A stretch of DNA of 5,299 nt from Sphingobacteriales bacterium (lineage in GTDB: Bacteria; Bacteroidota; Bacteroidia; Chitinophagales; Chitinophagaceae): contig JAHEFC010000254.1 of the NCBI GenBank assembly GCA_024640385.1, positions 1 to 5,299 of the forward strand, in the 5' to 3' direction. Position 1 is the first letter of the stretch. Every line of letters begins with the position of its first letter. A program made the position numbers and the translations under genes. Shown here one piece after another: positions 1 through 5,299 of this stretch. The notes under the pieces are model-generated. The model was not told the origin of the DNA, did not search any database, and saw only the letters and a program-made list of their open reading frames with translations.

Positions 1-1
1 T

Positions 2-283
2 ATGGCTAAGAAGTTAAACATTACCCCGCTTCATGACAGGGTGATCGTGCAAGCAGCGCCTGCTGAGGAGAAAACAGCTGGCGGTATCATTATTCCGGAT
101 ACTGCAAAAGAAAAACCCCAAAAAGGAACTGTAGTGGCTGCCGGTCCTGGTAAAAAAGACGAGCCCATGACAGTGAAAACCGGCGATAATGTACTGTATG
201 GTAAGTATGCCGGTACTGAGATCTCAATAGAAGGTAAAGATTACCTCATCATGAGGGAGTCCGACATCCTCGCTGTAGTTTAA
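2..283 (+). CDS. groES: GroES, 10-kDa co-chaperonin
   Basis: Cytosolic co-chaperonin. Its heptamer caps the GroEL ring and closes the folding chamber during the ATP cycle. The 93-residue product has the usual GroES length and begins with the typical PLHDRVIV strand at residues 9-16. The mobile loop that contacts GroEL covers about residues 18-33 and contains the hydrophobic GGIII tripeptide region at 27-31 followed by Pro32-Asp33. The stretches GTVVAAGPG (42-50), [14 protein letters not shown] (61-74) and the ending [13 protein letters not shown] are all family hallmarks. The ATG is the second base of the window, so the promoter, any heat-shock operator and the ribosome site lie upstream and cannot be seen. 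It is complete at the 3' end and lies 52 bases before groEL on the same strand, the standard groESL operon order. Identity is essentially certain. Confidence 0.98.
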   Translation: MAKKLNITPLHDRVIVQAAPAEEKTAGGIIIPDTAKEKPQKGTVVAAGPGKKDEPMTVKTGDNVLYGKYAGTEISIEGKDYLIMRESDILAVV

Positions 284-335
284 TTTCCTGCGTATTTGCA
301 GAAAACCAATTCTCTAATTATCAAACGAAAGAATT

Positions 336-1976
336 ATGTCAAAACAATTATTCTTCAATACTGACGCCCGCGCCAAGATGAAAAAAGGCGTAGACGTTCT
401 GGCTAATGCCGTGAAAGTGACCCTGGGTCCTAAAGGTCGTAATGTAGTGCTGGAAAAGAAATTCGGCTCACCAGCTGTAACCAAAGACGGTGTGACCGTT
501 GCAAAAGAAATTGAACTGGAAGATCCCATCGAGAACATGGGTGCCCAGATGGTGAAAGAAGTTGCTTCCAAAACTGCTGATGTTGCCGGTGACGGTACAA
601 CTACTGCCACTGTTCTGGCTCAGTCCATCATCACTGAAGGTCTGAAGAACGTAGCTGCAGGTGCCAACCCAATGGATCTGAAGCGTGGTATCGACAAAGC
701 AGTTGACCTGGTTGTTGCCAACCTGAAAAAACAATCTTCTACAGTAGGTAACGATACCAAGAAGATCGAACAGGTGGCTTCTATTTCTGCCAACAACGAT
801 GCTGAGATCGGTAAGCTGATCGCAGAAGCCATGCAGAAAGTAGGAAAAGATGGTGTGATCACTGTTGAAGAAGCCCGTGGTACTGAAACCAGCATCGAAC
901 TGGTTGAAGGTATGCAGTTCGACCGTGGTTATATCTCTCCATACTTTGTTACCAACGCTGACAAGATGGAAGCAGAACTCCAGGCTCCTTATATCCTGAT
1001 CTACGACAAGAAGGTATCTGCCATGAAAGACATCCTCCATATCCTGGAGAAAGTGGCTCAGCAAGGTGCTCCTCTCGTGATCATTTCTGAAGACCTGGAA
1101 GGTGAGGCACTCGCAACACTGGTTGTGAACAAGCTCCGCGGAACCCTGAAAGTGGCTGCTGTTAAAGCGCCAGGTTTCGGTGACAGGAGGAAAGAGATGC
1201 TGCAGGATATCGCTATCCTCACCAAGGGTATCGTGATCAGCGAAGAGCAGGGTTACAAGCTCGAGAATGCGGACCTGACTTATTTAGGCCGTGCTGAAAG
1301 GGTGACTATCGATAAAGACAACACTACCATCGTAGGTGGAAAAGGTAAGAAGGACGATATCAATGCAAGGATCGCACAGATCAAAGCACAGATCGATACT
1401 ACTACATCTGACTACGACAAGGAAAAATTACAGGAGCGCCTGGCTAAACTCAGCGGCGGTGTTGCTGTACTGAATGTTGGTGCTGCTACTGAAGTAGAGA
1501 TGAAAGAAAAGAAAGACCGCGTTGACGATGCGCTTCATGCAACTCGTGCTGCTGTTGAAGAAGGAATTGTACCTGGTGGCGGTATCGCTTATATCCGCGC
1601 TATTGAAGCTCTGGATAAGGTAAAAGGTGAAAACTTTGATGAAACCACTGGTGTTGCTATCGTTCGCCGTGCGCTTGAAGAGCCACTGCGTACCATTGTT
1701 GGTAATGCTGGTATCGAAGGATCCATCGTTGTACAAAAAGTAAAAGAAGGAAAAGCTGATTACGGATATAACGCTCGTACAGACAAGTATGAGAACCTGT
1801 TGAAAGCAGGTGTTATCGATCCTACTAAAGTTAGCCGCGTAGCGCTGGAGCATGCTGCTTCCATCGCAGGTATGCTGCTGACCACTGAGTGTGTGATCGC
1901 CGACAAGCCAAAGAAAGAAGAGCCAATGCATAACCATGGCGGCGGCGCTCCTGGAATGGGCGGAATGGACTACTAA
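336..1976 (+). CDS. groEL: GroEL, 60-kDa chaperonin
   Basis: ATP-driven double-ring chaperonin that folds non-native proteins in the cytosol with GroES. The 546-residue length is normal. The equatorial ATP site is intact: LGPKGRNV at residues 30-37, KDGVTVA at 50-56, GDGTTT at 85-90 and the catalytic Asp398 in VDDALHATR. The chaperonin signature [12 protein letters not shown] is at 405-416. The apical domain (about 190-370) includes the family stretches [15 protein letters not shown] and [13 protein letters not shown]. The C-terminal tail is a reduced Gly-Gly-Met tail containing two histidines (MHNHGGG) and ending Met-Asp-Tyr, rather than the long GGM repeat of E. coli. The start fits the family N terminus [12 protein letters not shown]. 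Only a weak purine stretch (gaaagaa) precedes it, as is common in Bacteroidetes. It is co-transcribed with groES and followed directly by a strong terminator. Several long open frames on the opposite strand are shadows of its codon bias. Confidence 0.99.
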   Translation: MSKQLFFNTDARAKMKKGVDVLANAVKVTLGPKGRNVVLEKKFGSPAVTKDGVTVAKEIELEDPIENMGAQMVKEVASKTADVAGDGTTTATVLAQSIITEGLKNVAAGANPMDLKRGIDKAVDLVVANLKKQSSTVGNDTKKIEQVASISANNDAEIGKLIAEAMQKVGKDGVITVEEARGTETSIELVEGMQFDRGYISPYFVTNADKMEAELQAPYILIYDKKVSAMKDILHILEKVAQQGAPLVIISEDLEGEALATLVVNKLRGTLKVAAVKAPGFGDRRKEMLQDIAILTKGIVISEEQGYKLENADLTYLGRAERVTIDKDNTTIVGGKGKKDDINARIAQIKAQIDTTTSDYDKEKLQERLAKLSGGVAVLNVGAATEVEMKEKKDRVDDALHATRAAVEEGIVPGGGIAYIRAIEALDKVKGENFDETTGVAIVRRALEEPLRTIVGNAGIEGSIVVQKVKEGKADYGYNARTDKYENLLKAGVIDPTKVSRVALEHAASIAGMLLTTECVIADKPKKEEPMHNHGGGAPGMGGMDY

Positions 1977-2011
1977 AATAAAAACCCCGGCTTGCCGGGG
2001 TTTTTATTTTA
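1974..2011 (+). terminator. Strong Rho-independent terminator of groESL overlapping the groEL stop
   Basis: A perfect inverted repeat of 17 base pairs. The left arm is 1974-1990 and the right arm 1995-2011, around a CTTG loop at 1991-1994. The core ACCCCGG/CCGGGGT is flanked by A-rich sequence on the left and TTTTTATTTT on the right, giving a GC core followed by a U tract on the + strand. The left arm starts in the TAA stop codon of groEL (1974-1976), so there is almost no 3' untranslated spacer. The A-rich left side gives a U tract on the other strand too, so it could also stop transcription coming from the convergent gene. Confidence 0.95.
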
Positions 2012-2070
2012 ATGTGGGAATGTGATGAATGTGATAAATTTGGTGGAATGAAATGTGGAATGAAATAAAT
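2011..2070. repeat. Degenerate AATGTG-type short repeats between two terminators
   Basis: The 60 bases between the two hairpins are low in C and built from variants of aatgtg. There are three aatgtg copies in the first 27 bases, then a near-perfect 12-base tandem pair, tggaatgaaatg at 2044-2055 and tggaatgaaata at 2056-2067. No coding potential or secondary structure is evident. It most likely arose by slippage in unconstrained spacer; a functional role is not indicated. Confidence 0.5.
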
Positions 2071-2103
2071 AAAAGGGCTGGCGGTTTAACTGCCGGCTTT
2101 TTT
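2071..2103 (-). terminator. Hairpin terminator for the convergent beta-barrel gene, probably bidirectional
   Basis: A stem centred on 2087. The arm GCTGGCGGT at 2077-2085 pairs with ACTGCCGGC at 2089-2097 (with two G-U wobbles on the + strand) around a TTA loop, extended outward by A-T pairs to 2071 and 2103. On the - strand the hairpin is followed by TTTTATTTATTT, a good U tract 35 bases past the stop of the gene at 2138-2791. On the + strand it is followed by TTTTTT, so it can also back up the groESL terminator. Confidence 0.8.
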
Positions 2104-2137
2104 AATATGTATGCATACCCTTCTTACATGAAAGAAG

Positions 2138-2791
2138 CTATAGTATAAATCGAAATCCTACACCCAAGTAGCCTAGAATTGAACTATTTGTCAAATTAGA
2201 AGAAAATGAGAATTGCTTCCTGTCAGCATCTGGAACTTGAGGGTTTTCTGAATCTGAATTAGAGACAAGATATTGCATGCTGATCAGGTTTGGAATAGAA
2301 AGTTCTACCTGCATTTTTTTGAAAATATTATAGGATAACCCAATGGTCAAAGATGCAAATCCTCCGTTCTGGGTTATTGTGACATCTTTCGAATTACCAG
2401 TATAATCCTCTTTTTGATTGCCCGTTATATACGCCCCATCAACCTGGCCAAAAAAGTAAAATTCTTTCCCTATGTTTTTATATTCTCTATAGAAACCGCC
2501 AATTTCATAGCGATTAGACTTAGTTGTAAAACTGTCCAGCCCCGAATGCATATTTTCCTGTTTATTTGGGGTATAAGTAAAATTGATTCCAACTACTGAA
2601 TTCTCCTTGATAGCTTTTCCGATGGAAATTCCAATTCTGCCACTTTCATAATTTTGAGTTGAATTTTCGCTCTGGTTTCTGTCATTGAAATAAGATAGTT
2701 GCCCTCCTAATAAGATCGAATTTCTCTTGATCTGCGCATTCGATAAATTACTTATACTCAAAAGCAAAATAGCAATACAATACTTCATCAT
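2138..2791 (-). CDS. Small outer-membrane beta-barrel protein (porin-like, function unknown)
   Basis: Predicted 217-residue secreted protein. Residues 1-19 form a signal peptide with Lys3, a hydrophobic run CIAILLLSI and a likely signal peptidase I site after Ala19 (SNA|Q). There is no lipobox. The mature part is a series of alternating polar/hydrophobic, Gly- and Tyr-rich strands typical of outer-membrane barrels. Examples are SILLGGQLSYF, GRIGISIGKAI, SVVGINFTYT, YEIGGFYREY, EFYFFGQVDGAYI, FASLTIGLSYNIF, MQVELSIPN and the closing GYLGVGFRFIL, about eight strands in all. This matches the generic outer membrane beta-barrel families abundant in Bacteroidetes. No specific substrate or partner can be named. 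Two consecutive ATG codons begin the frame and I took the first; no Shine-Dalgarno site is visible. The gene is clearly more AT-rich than groEL and the oxygenase: two 60-base stretches counted by hand give about 35-37% GC, against 52-55% there. That may mean a different origin or weaker codon selection. It is a single-gene unit, convergent with groEL. Confidence 0.8.
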   Translation of the reverse strand: MMKYCIAILLLSISNLSNAQIKRNSILLGGQLSYFNDRNQSENSTQNYESGRIGISIGKAIKENSVVGINFTYTPNKQENMHSGLDSFTTKSNRYEIGGFYREYKNIGKEFYFFGQVDGAYITGNQKEDYTGNSKDVTITQNGGFASLTIGLSYNIFKKMQVELSIPNLISMQYLVSNSDSENPQVPDADRKQFSFSSNLTNSSILGYLGVGFRFIL

Positions 2792-2905
2792 ATTAAATTA
2801 TTTGGTCATGAAGACAAACAGAATGTTTTCCTTTTAGTTAATACAATCACAATTCAAGTATTATGATCATTCAATAGTGAAAGATGCCGGGAGGGTTACA
2901 TACAA

Positions 2906-2947
2906 CAACCTGCCATCTGCAACCTGTAACCTGTAACCTGCAACCTG
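2906..2947. repeat. Heptad tandem repeat tract A (6 units, YAACCTG type)
   Basis: Six head-to-tail 7-bp units read on the + strand: caacctg, ccatctg, caacctg, taacctg, taacctg, caacctg. On the other strand the unit is CAGGTTR. Units vary mainly at the first position (c or t), plus ccatctg, the most diverged. The orientation is the same as in tract B. Such CAGGTTR heptad arrays recur in intergenic spaces of Bacteroidetes genomes to my recollection; this is knowledge, not something tested here. Confidence 0.9.
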
Positions 2948-3066
2948 AAATAGCCGGAATATCATTAAATTTATAGGATGACGCCGATTCTATCTGCAAT
3001 CGATGCTGAGATGCAATTCTTTTACCAGGCAACAGGACAAATGGGACGTAAACCGCAGCCATTCTG

Positions 3067-3101
3067 TAACCTGCAACCTGCCACCTGCAACCTGCCACCT
3101 G
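3067..3101. repeat. Heptad tandem repeat tract B (5 units) in the lipoprotein leader
   Basis: Five 7-bp units on the + strand: taacctg, caacctg, ccacctg, caacctg, ccacctg. The bases cattctg at 3060-3066 look like a diverged preceding unit. The last full unit ends 13 bases before the GTG start of the lipoprotein gene, so this tract probably lies in its 5' untranslated leader or promoter. Its ccacctg variant (CAGGTGG on the other strand) is absent from tract A. Confidence 0.9.
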
Positions 3102-3114
3102 TAATTAGTAGCCT

Positions 3115-3585
3115 GTGAAAAAAAACTATCTATCCCTTCTAATAGCTGCGTTAATACTTTCCTGTCAGAAAGATGATGTGAAAGTGGAAGAGCCCATAAC
3201 ACTTCGGACTGCACTCACTGCTTATACCTGGAACATGTACCGGCTTACCCTGAATTTTCAGGATGGCAGTTATACCGATCTTACCAATATCTATTTCAAG
3301 CCCTGCGAGCTGGACGATCTGCTTAAGTTCAATCCCCCCTCACTATTTACAAAATCAGACGGTCTCAATGTATGTGATCCTCCGGGGGGATCTGTATTTA
3401 CTAACCTGAATGGCGGGGAATGGGCAGTCACAGATAACGATAGTATGCTGTATATCTCCAAGGGCTTTAATGCCCAGGCCTATAAAGTGTCTGAATGGAG
3501 CCGGACGAAAATGAAGTGGAAACAGTCCCAGACGAATTACCTGGGGGAAAAGGAGACCTATATCTTCGAATTAATGGCTAAGTGA
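3115..3585 (+). CDS. Lipocalin-like lipoprotein, probably surface-exposed
   Basis: 156-residue lipoprotein. The N terminus MKKNYLSLLIAALILSC is a type II signal peptide with lipobox LILS|C, so Cys17 should be lipidated after cleavage. The residues after it, QKDD, match the K-(D/E)2 lipoprotein export signal described in Bacteroidetes, which directs lipoproteins to the outside of the outer membrane. The mature domain resembles the Bacteroidetes lipocalin-like lipoproteins: an early Trp39, the block PCELDDLLKF (63-72) with Cys64, then VCDP (Cys87), GGEW (100-103), DSMLYIS (109-115) and a C-terminal strand ending YIFELMAK. Cys64 and Cys87 may form a disulfide. The start is GTG: a TAG lies in frame two codons upstream, and the next Met (41) would remove the signal peptide. 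No Shine-Dalgarno site is visible. The ligand is unknown. The domain call is from motif pattern only and is moderate; the lipoprotein call is firm. Confidence 0.85.
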   Translation: MKKNYLSLLIAALILSCQKDDVKVEEPITLRTALTAYTWNMYRLTLNFQDGSYTDLTNIYFKPCELDDLLKFNPPSLFTKSDGLNVCDPPGGSVFTNLNGGEWAVTDNDSMLYISKGFNAQAYKVSEWSRTKMKWKQSQTNYLGEKETYIFELMAK

Positions 3586-3640
3586 GTCATGCCACCCTGT
3601 GCTTAAGATTGGATTCAAAAACGGGAATAAGAGAATAAAG

Positions 3641-3694
3641 TGAGGGAGCGAAAGGGGGAAGACTCCCAAAACTTCCCGGGTTCCCGCTCCCTCA
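3641..3694. repeat. 54-base imperfect palindrome between convergent genes (terminator or REP-like)
   Basis: The arms TGAGGGAGCG (3641-3650) and CGCTCCCTCA (3685-3694) are perfect reverse complements of 10 bases. Inside, GGGAAG (3656-3661) pairs with CTTCCC (3672-3677) around a 10-base loop, leaving an asymmetric internal loop. The result is a long two-step hairpin on either strand. It lies between the stops of two convergent genes (3585 and 3719), the position of a shared terminator, but neither side has a clear U tract. A dispersed REP-like palindrome is the main alternative. Confidence 0.65.
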
Positions 3695-3718
3695 GCACTA
3701 TGTTGATTGGAGGTTATG

Positions 3719-4153
3719 CTATTCTGCGAATTGCTGTGACAAGGCGTTGGAAACAACTTTGAAATACCCGTTGCGACGCTTGATCACATACACATTATTC
3801 AGTGCCCTGATATTGGGGTTTGAAAAGTGCTTCTCATCATAGGGTTTGATCAGGTCTATCTCTTCCTCAATATTTCCTTTTTCGTCCAGTGTCATCTGTA
3901 CCACCCTGTAGCTGAAATGCCATGGGTTCATGTCTTCTTCGGATCCGTTAGTGTTGAAAGTATCGTTGAAGCCTTCAAAAATAAGTTCGTTGGGGAAGTT
4001 TTCGTGGTCGTGAAGAAGATGTGTGATTTCAACCGCCTTGTGTAATGTAGGGTCGTTATGGATAATACCGCTATCCCATATCATTTCCCCATTGAGGAAA
4101 ATCACGAGGCGGTTATCTACATTGCCGATCTTGATCCAATATTCCTTTTTCAT
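3719..4153 (-). CDS. Hypothetical protein, 144 residues, cytosolic
   Basis: I do not recognise the family. The protein has no signal peptide or membrane segment, so it should be cytosolic. It is acidic in its middle and ends with a more basic segment (VYVIKRRNGYFKVV). The first ~65 residues alternate as beta strands: WIKIGN, RLVIFLNGEMIWDSG (15-29), AVEITHLL (40-47) and NELIFEGFND (55-64). The order, in which an NGE turn is followed by a Trp strand and a later NELIFEG strand, recalls the jelly-roll of galactose-binding-like domains, where LNG and N-x-L are recurrent. That is a weak structural guess, not a family assignment. The ATG at 4151-4153 is preceded by A-rich sequence without a Shine-Dalgarno site. 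The gene is convergent with the lipoprotein and divergent from the oxygenase, so it is probably transcribed alone. Codon use looks like that of the neighbours, and the clean start, stop and regular strand pattern support a real gene. Confidence 0.75.
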   Translation of the reverse strand: MKKEYWIKIGNVDNRLVIFLNGEMIWDSGIIHNDPTLHKAVEITHLLHDHENFPNELIFEGFNDTFNTNGSEEDMNPWHFSYRVVQMTLDEKGNIEEEIDLIKPYDEKHFSNPNIRALNNVYVIKRRNGYFKVVSNALSQQFAE

Positions 4154-4266
4154 TTTTAAGAGTTTTGCGTGAATAGGTTTGTTTGCTTTTTCTGATGTAA
4201 AACTCCCTCTTATTTGGTTCTCCTGTAATGATCAATGTTTTGCAATAAACTGATCTTCATTAGGTA

Positions 4267-4274
4267 TATATTTA
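4267..4274 (+). promoter_or_regulatory. Possible Bacteroidetes -7 box for the Rieske oxygenase gene
   Basis: TATATTTA at 4267-4274 matches seven of eight positions of the Bacteroidetes -7 consensus TAnnTTTG. A TTTTG at 4238-4242 could serve as the -33 element, but the 24-base gap is longer than usual. Transcription from here would leave a leader of roughly 15 bases before the ATG at 4294. The local sequence is AT-rich, so chance matches are likely and the call is tentative. Confidence 0.3.
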
Positions 4275-4293
4275 TAATATTCAAACTTTTACT

Positions 4294-5299
4294 ATGGTGC
4301 CTGTAAACGCTGATATTTCCCTGGCCAGGACCCTGGATACTTCGTTTTACAATGATCCACAGCTCATATCGCGTATAAAAGAACAGTTATTTGTTCCTTC
4401 CTGGCAGTTTATTGCTGATGCCGGTCATGTTTCTGATCCGGGAAACTGTCATCCTTTTACCCTTTTGCCGGGCTGGCTGGCTGAACCGCTTTTGCTGACC
4501 AGGGATGAAAAAGGACTTCACTGCCTGTCCAATGTTTGCACCCACCGTGGTAATTTAGTGGTGTACGAACCCTGCCAGTCGCCTCATTTACGTTGTAAAT
4601 ACCATGGAAGGCAATTCTCTTTAGATGGAAAATTCCGCTCCATGCCCGAATTCAGGGAGGTGAAAGATTTTCCCGCCGCTACAGACGATCTACCAGAGCT
4701 GCCCCTGCTGCAATGGGGACCCTTGTTGTTCACCTCTTTGGGAAAAAATCGCAGCCATGCTGATTTCCTGGGCGATATGATGAAACGGGTAGGATGGCTG
4801 CCTTTGGAAGAATTCAAATTTCGTCCCGACCTTTCCCGTGAATTCTCCGTTAAAGCGAACTGGGCCCTGTATTGCGAAAACTACCTGGAAGGGTTTCATA
4901 TCCCCTTTGTGCATGCAGGATTGAACGCAGTGATTGATTATGGCAATTATACTACAGAACTGTTCACTCGGTCCAATCTTCAATTGGGAATAGCAAAAGA
5001 TGATGAGGACTGTTTTGACCTGCCTGCCGATTCGCCGGATCATGGGAAGAAAGTGGGAGCCTATTATTTCTTTGTGTTTCCTAATATGATGTTCAATTTT
5101 TATCCATGGGGTTTATCCATTAATATTGTACAACCGATGAATCCAGCTTTGACAAAAGTATCTTTCCTGTGTTATGTATGGGATGAAACCAAATTGGATA
5201 AAGGCGCAGGGGCAGACTTGGATAAAGTAGAGCGTGAAGACGAGGCGGTAGTGGAGAATGTGCAGCGTGGAATACGGTCGCGTTTTTATAATAGTGGGC
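4294..5299 (+). CDS. Rieske non-heme iron oxygenase, alpha (catalytic) subunit, 3' truncated by window end
   Basis: Catalytic subunit of a Rieske oxygenase, which uses electrons passed through a [2Fe-2S] centre to activate O2 at a mononuclear iron. It oxidises an aromatic ring or removes or hydroxylates an N-linked group. 335 residues are present and the frame is open to the last base. The Rieske cluster motif is complete: Cys82-x-His84, 16 residues, Cys101-x2-His104. The catalytic domain has NWALYCENYLEGFHIPFVH (189-207), giving iron ligands His202 and His207. The third ligand is probably Asp316 in EREDEAVVENVQRG, a family-typical block near the C terminus. Probably only a few dozen residues are missing. 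The usual inter-subunit bridging Asp is replaced by Glu199, as in carnitine monooxygenase CntA and related quaternary-amine enzymes. The substrate cannot be read from sequence, and the reductase partner is not in the window. ATG was chosen as the start. A GTG follows immediately and no Shine-Dalgarno site is visible. The gene stands 140 bases from the divergent unknown gene. Confidence 0.93.
   Translation, partial: MVPVNADISLARTLDTSFYNDPQLISRIKEQLFVPSWQFIADAGHVSDPGNCHPFTLLPGWLAEPLLLTRDEKGLHCLSNVCTHRGNLVVYEPCQSPHLRCKYHGRQFSLDGKFRSMPEFREVKDFPAATDDLPELPLLQWGPLLFTSLGKNRSHADFLGDMMKRVGWLPLEEFKFRPDLSREFSVKANWALYCENYLEGFHIPFVHAGLNAVIDYGNYTTELFTRSNLQLGIAKDDEDCFDLPADSPDHGKKVGAYYFFVFPNMMFNFYPWGLSINIVQPMNPALTKVSFLCYVWDETKLDKGAGADLDKVEREDEAVVENVQRGIRSRFYNSG

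Larger units (their letters stand above)
2792..3114. other. Divergent intergenic region with two heptad-repeat tracts
   Basis: 323 bases between the divergently oriented beta-barrel gene and lipoprotein gene. Both promoters should lie here, but I could not find a convincing Bacteroidetes pair (TTTG near -33, TAnnTTTG near -7) for either. The first ~110 bases (2792-2905) are AT-rich and otherwise featureless. Then come repeat tract A (2906-2947), 119 bases of non-repetitive sequence (2948-3066) and repeat tract B (3067-3101). Open frames on the - strand through this region encode runs such as GCRLQVTGCRWQV, which are simply translated repeats and are not believed to be genes. Confidence 0.7.

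Noticed and set aside
284..335. Short inverted repeat ctgc/gcag (288-301) in the groES-groEL spacer as an attenuator or processing site.
   Set aside because: A 4-bp stem with a 6-base loop is expected by chance and has no U tract or accompanying element.
314..1937. Open reading frames on the - strand opposite groEL (314-610, 468-1064, 620-895, 1428-1937).
   Set aside because: They lie wholly or almost wholly inside the certain groEL gene in antisense and have no domain pattern or separate signals. Long antisense frames are a common by-product of codon bias in highly expressed genes.
2906..3101. Possible CRISPR array or direct repeats flanking a mobile insertion.
   Set aside because: Units are 7 bases with no spacers inside each tract, and there are no cas genes. 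The 119-base segment between tracts has no terminal inverted repeats or coding sequence, so a mobile insertion is not supported.
2871..3214. Two - strand open frames across the heptad repeats (2871-3098 and 2990-3214) encoding Leu-Gln-Val/Cys-Arg-Trp-type runs.
   Set aside because: Their distinctive peptide runs are translations of the 7-bp repeat, which reads through without stops. The second also overlaps the well-supported lipoprotein start in antisense.
3571..3756. A 61-residue - strand open frame across the 54-base palindrome.
   Set aside because: It overlaps the ends of two better-supported genes, has no secretion or domain signal, and its composition reflects the palindrome.
2414..4045. 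Short + strand frames at 2414-2599 and 3827-4045.
   Set aside because: Both are antisense shadows of the beta-barrel gene and the 144-residue gene, with no start signal or recognisable protein pattern.
4584..5043. Two - strand open frames (4584-4817, 4690-5043) inside the oxygenase region.
   Set aside because: They are antisense to a reading frame that contains a complete Rieske motif and iron ligands; nothing supports them independently.

Overview
The window reads as chromosomal DNA from a Bacteroidetes bacterium, most likely the Chitinophagaceae (Chitinophaga-like). This is inferred from the GroES/GroEL sequences, the Met-Asp-Tyr GroEL terminus, the lack of clear Shine-Dalgarno sites, a lipoprotein with a Bacteroidetes-type surface-export signal, and tandem heptad repeats of a kind I associate with this phylum. 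No database search was possible.

Layout. Positions 2-1976 hold the groES-groEL chaperonin operon (+ strand). It ends in a very strong bidirectional-looking hairpin terminator that begins inside the groEL stop codon. A second hairpin at 2071-2103 probably terminates the convergent gene at 2138-2791 (- strand), which encodes a small AT-rich outer-membrane beta-barrel protein. The 323-base divergent gap 2792-3114 carries two tracts of a 7-bp tandem repeat. The second tract stops 13 bases before the GTG start of a 156-residue lipocalin-like lipoprotein (3115-3585, + strand). A 54-base imperfect palindrome at 3641-3694 lies between this gene and a convergent 144-residue gene of unknown function (3719-4153, - strand). 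After a 140-base divergent gap, the 5' part of a Rieske non-heme iron oxygenase alpha subunit begins at 4294 (+ strand) and runs off the window end at 5299.

Apart from groES and groEL there is no sign that these genes work together. The downstream genes alternate in strand and look like single-gene transcription units: an outer-membrane protein, a probably surface-exposed lipoprotein, a small unknown protein and an oxygenase. I see no CRISPR array, tRNA, rRNA, transposase or phage gene, and no convincing new multi-gene system. The points most worth a second look are the heptad repeat tracts in the lipoprotein leader, the 54-base palindrome, the export signal on the lipoprotein, and the oxygenase's glutamate in place of the usual bridging aspartate.
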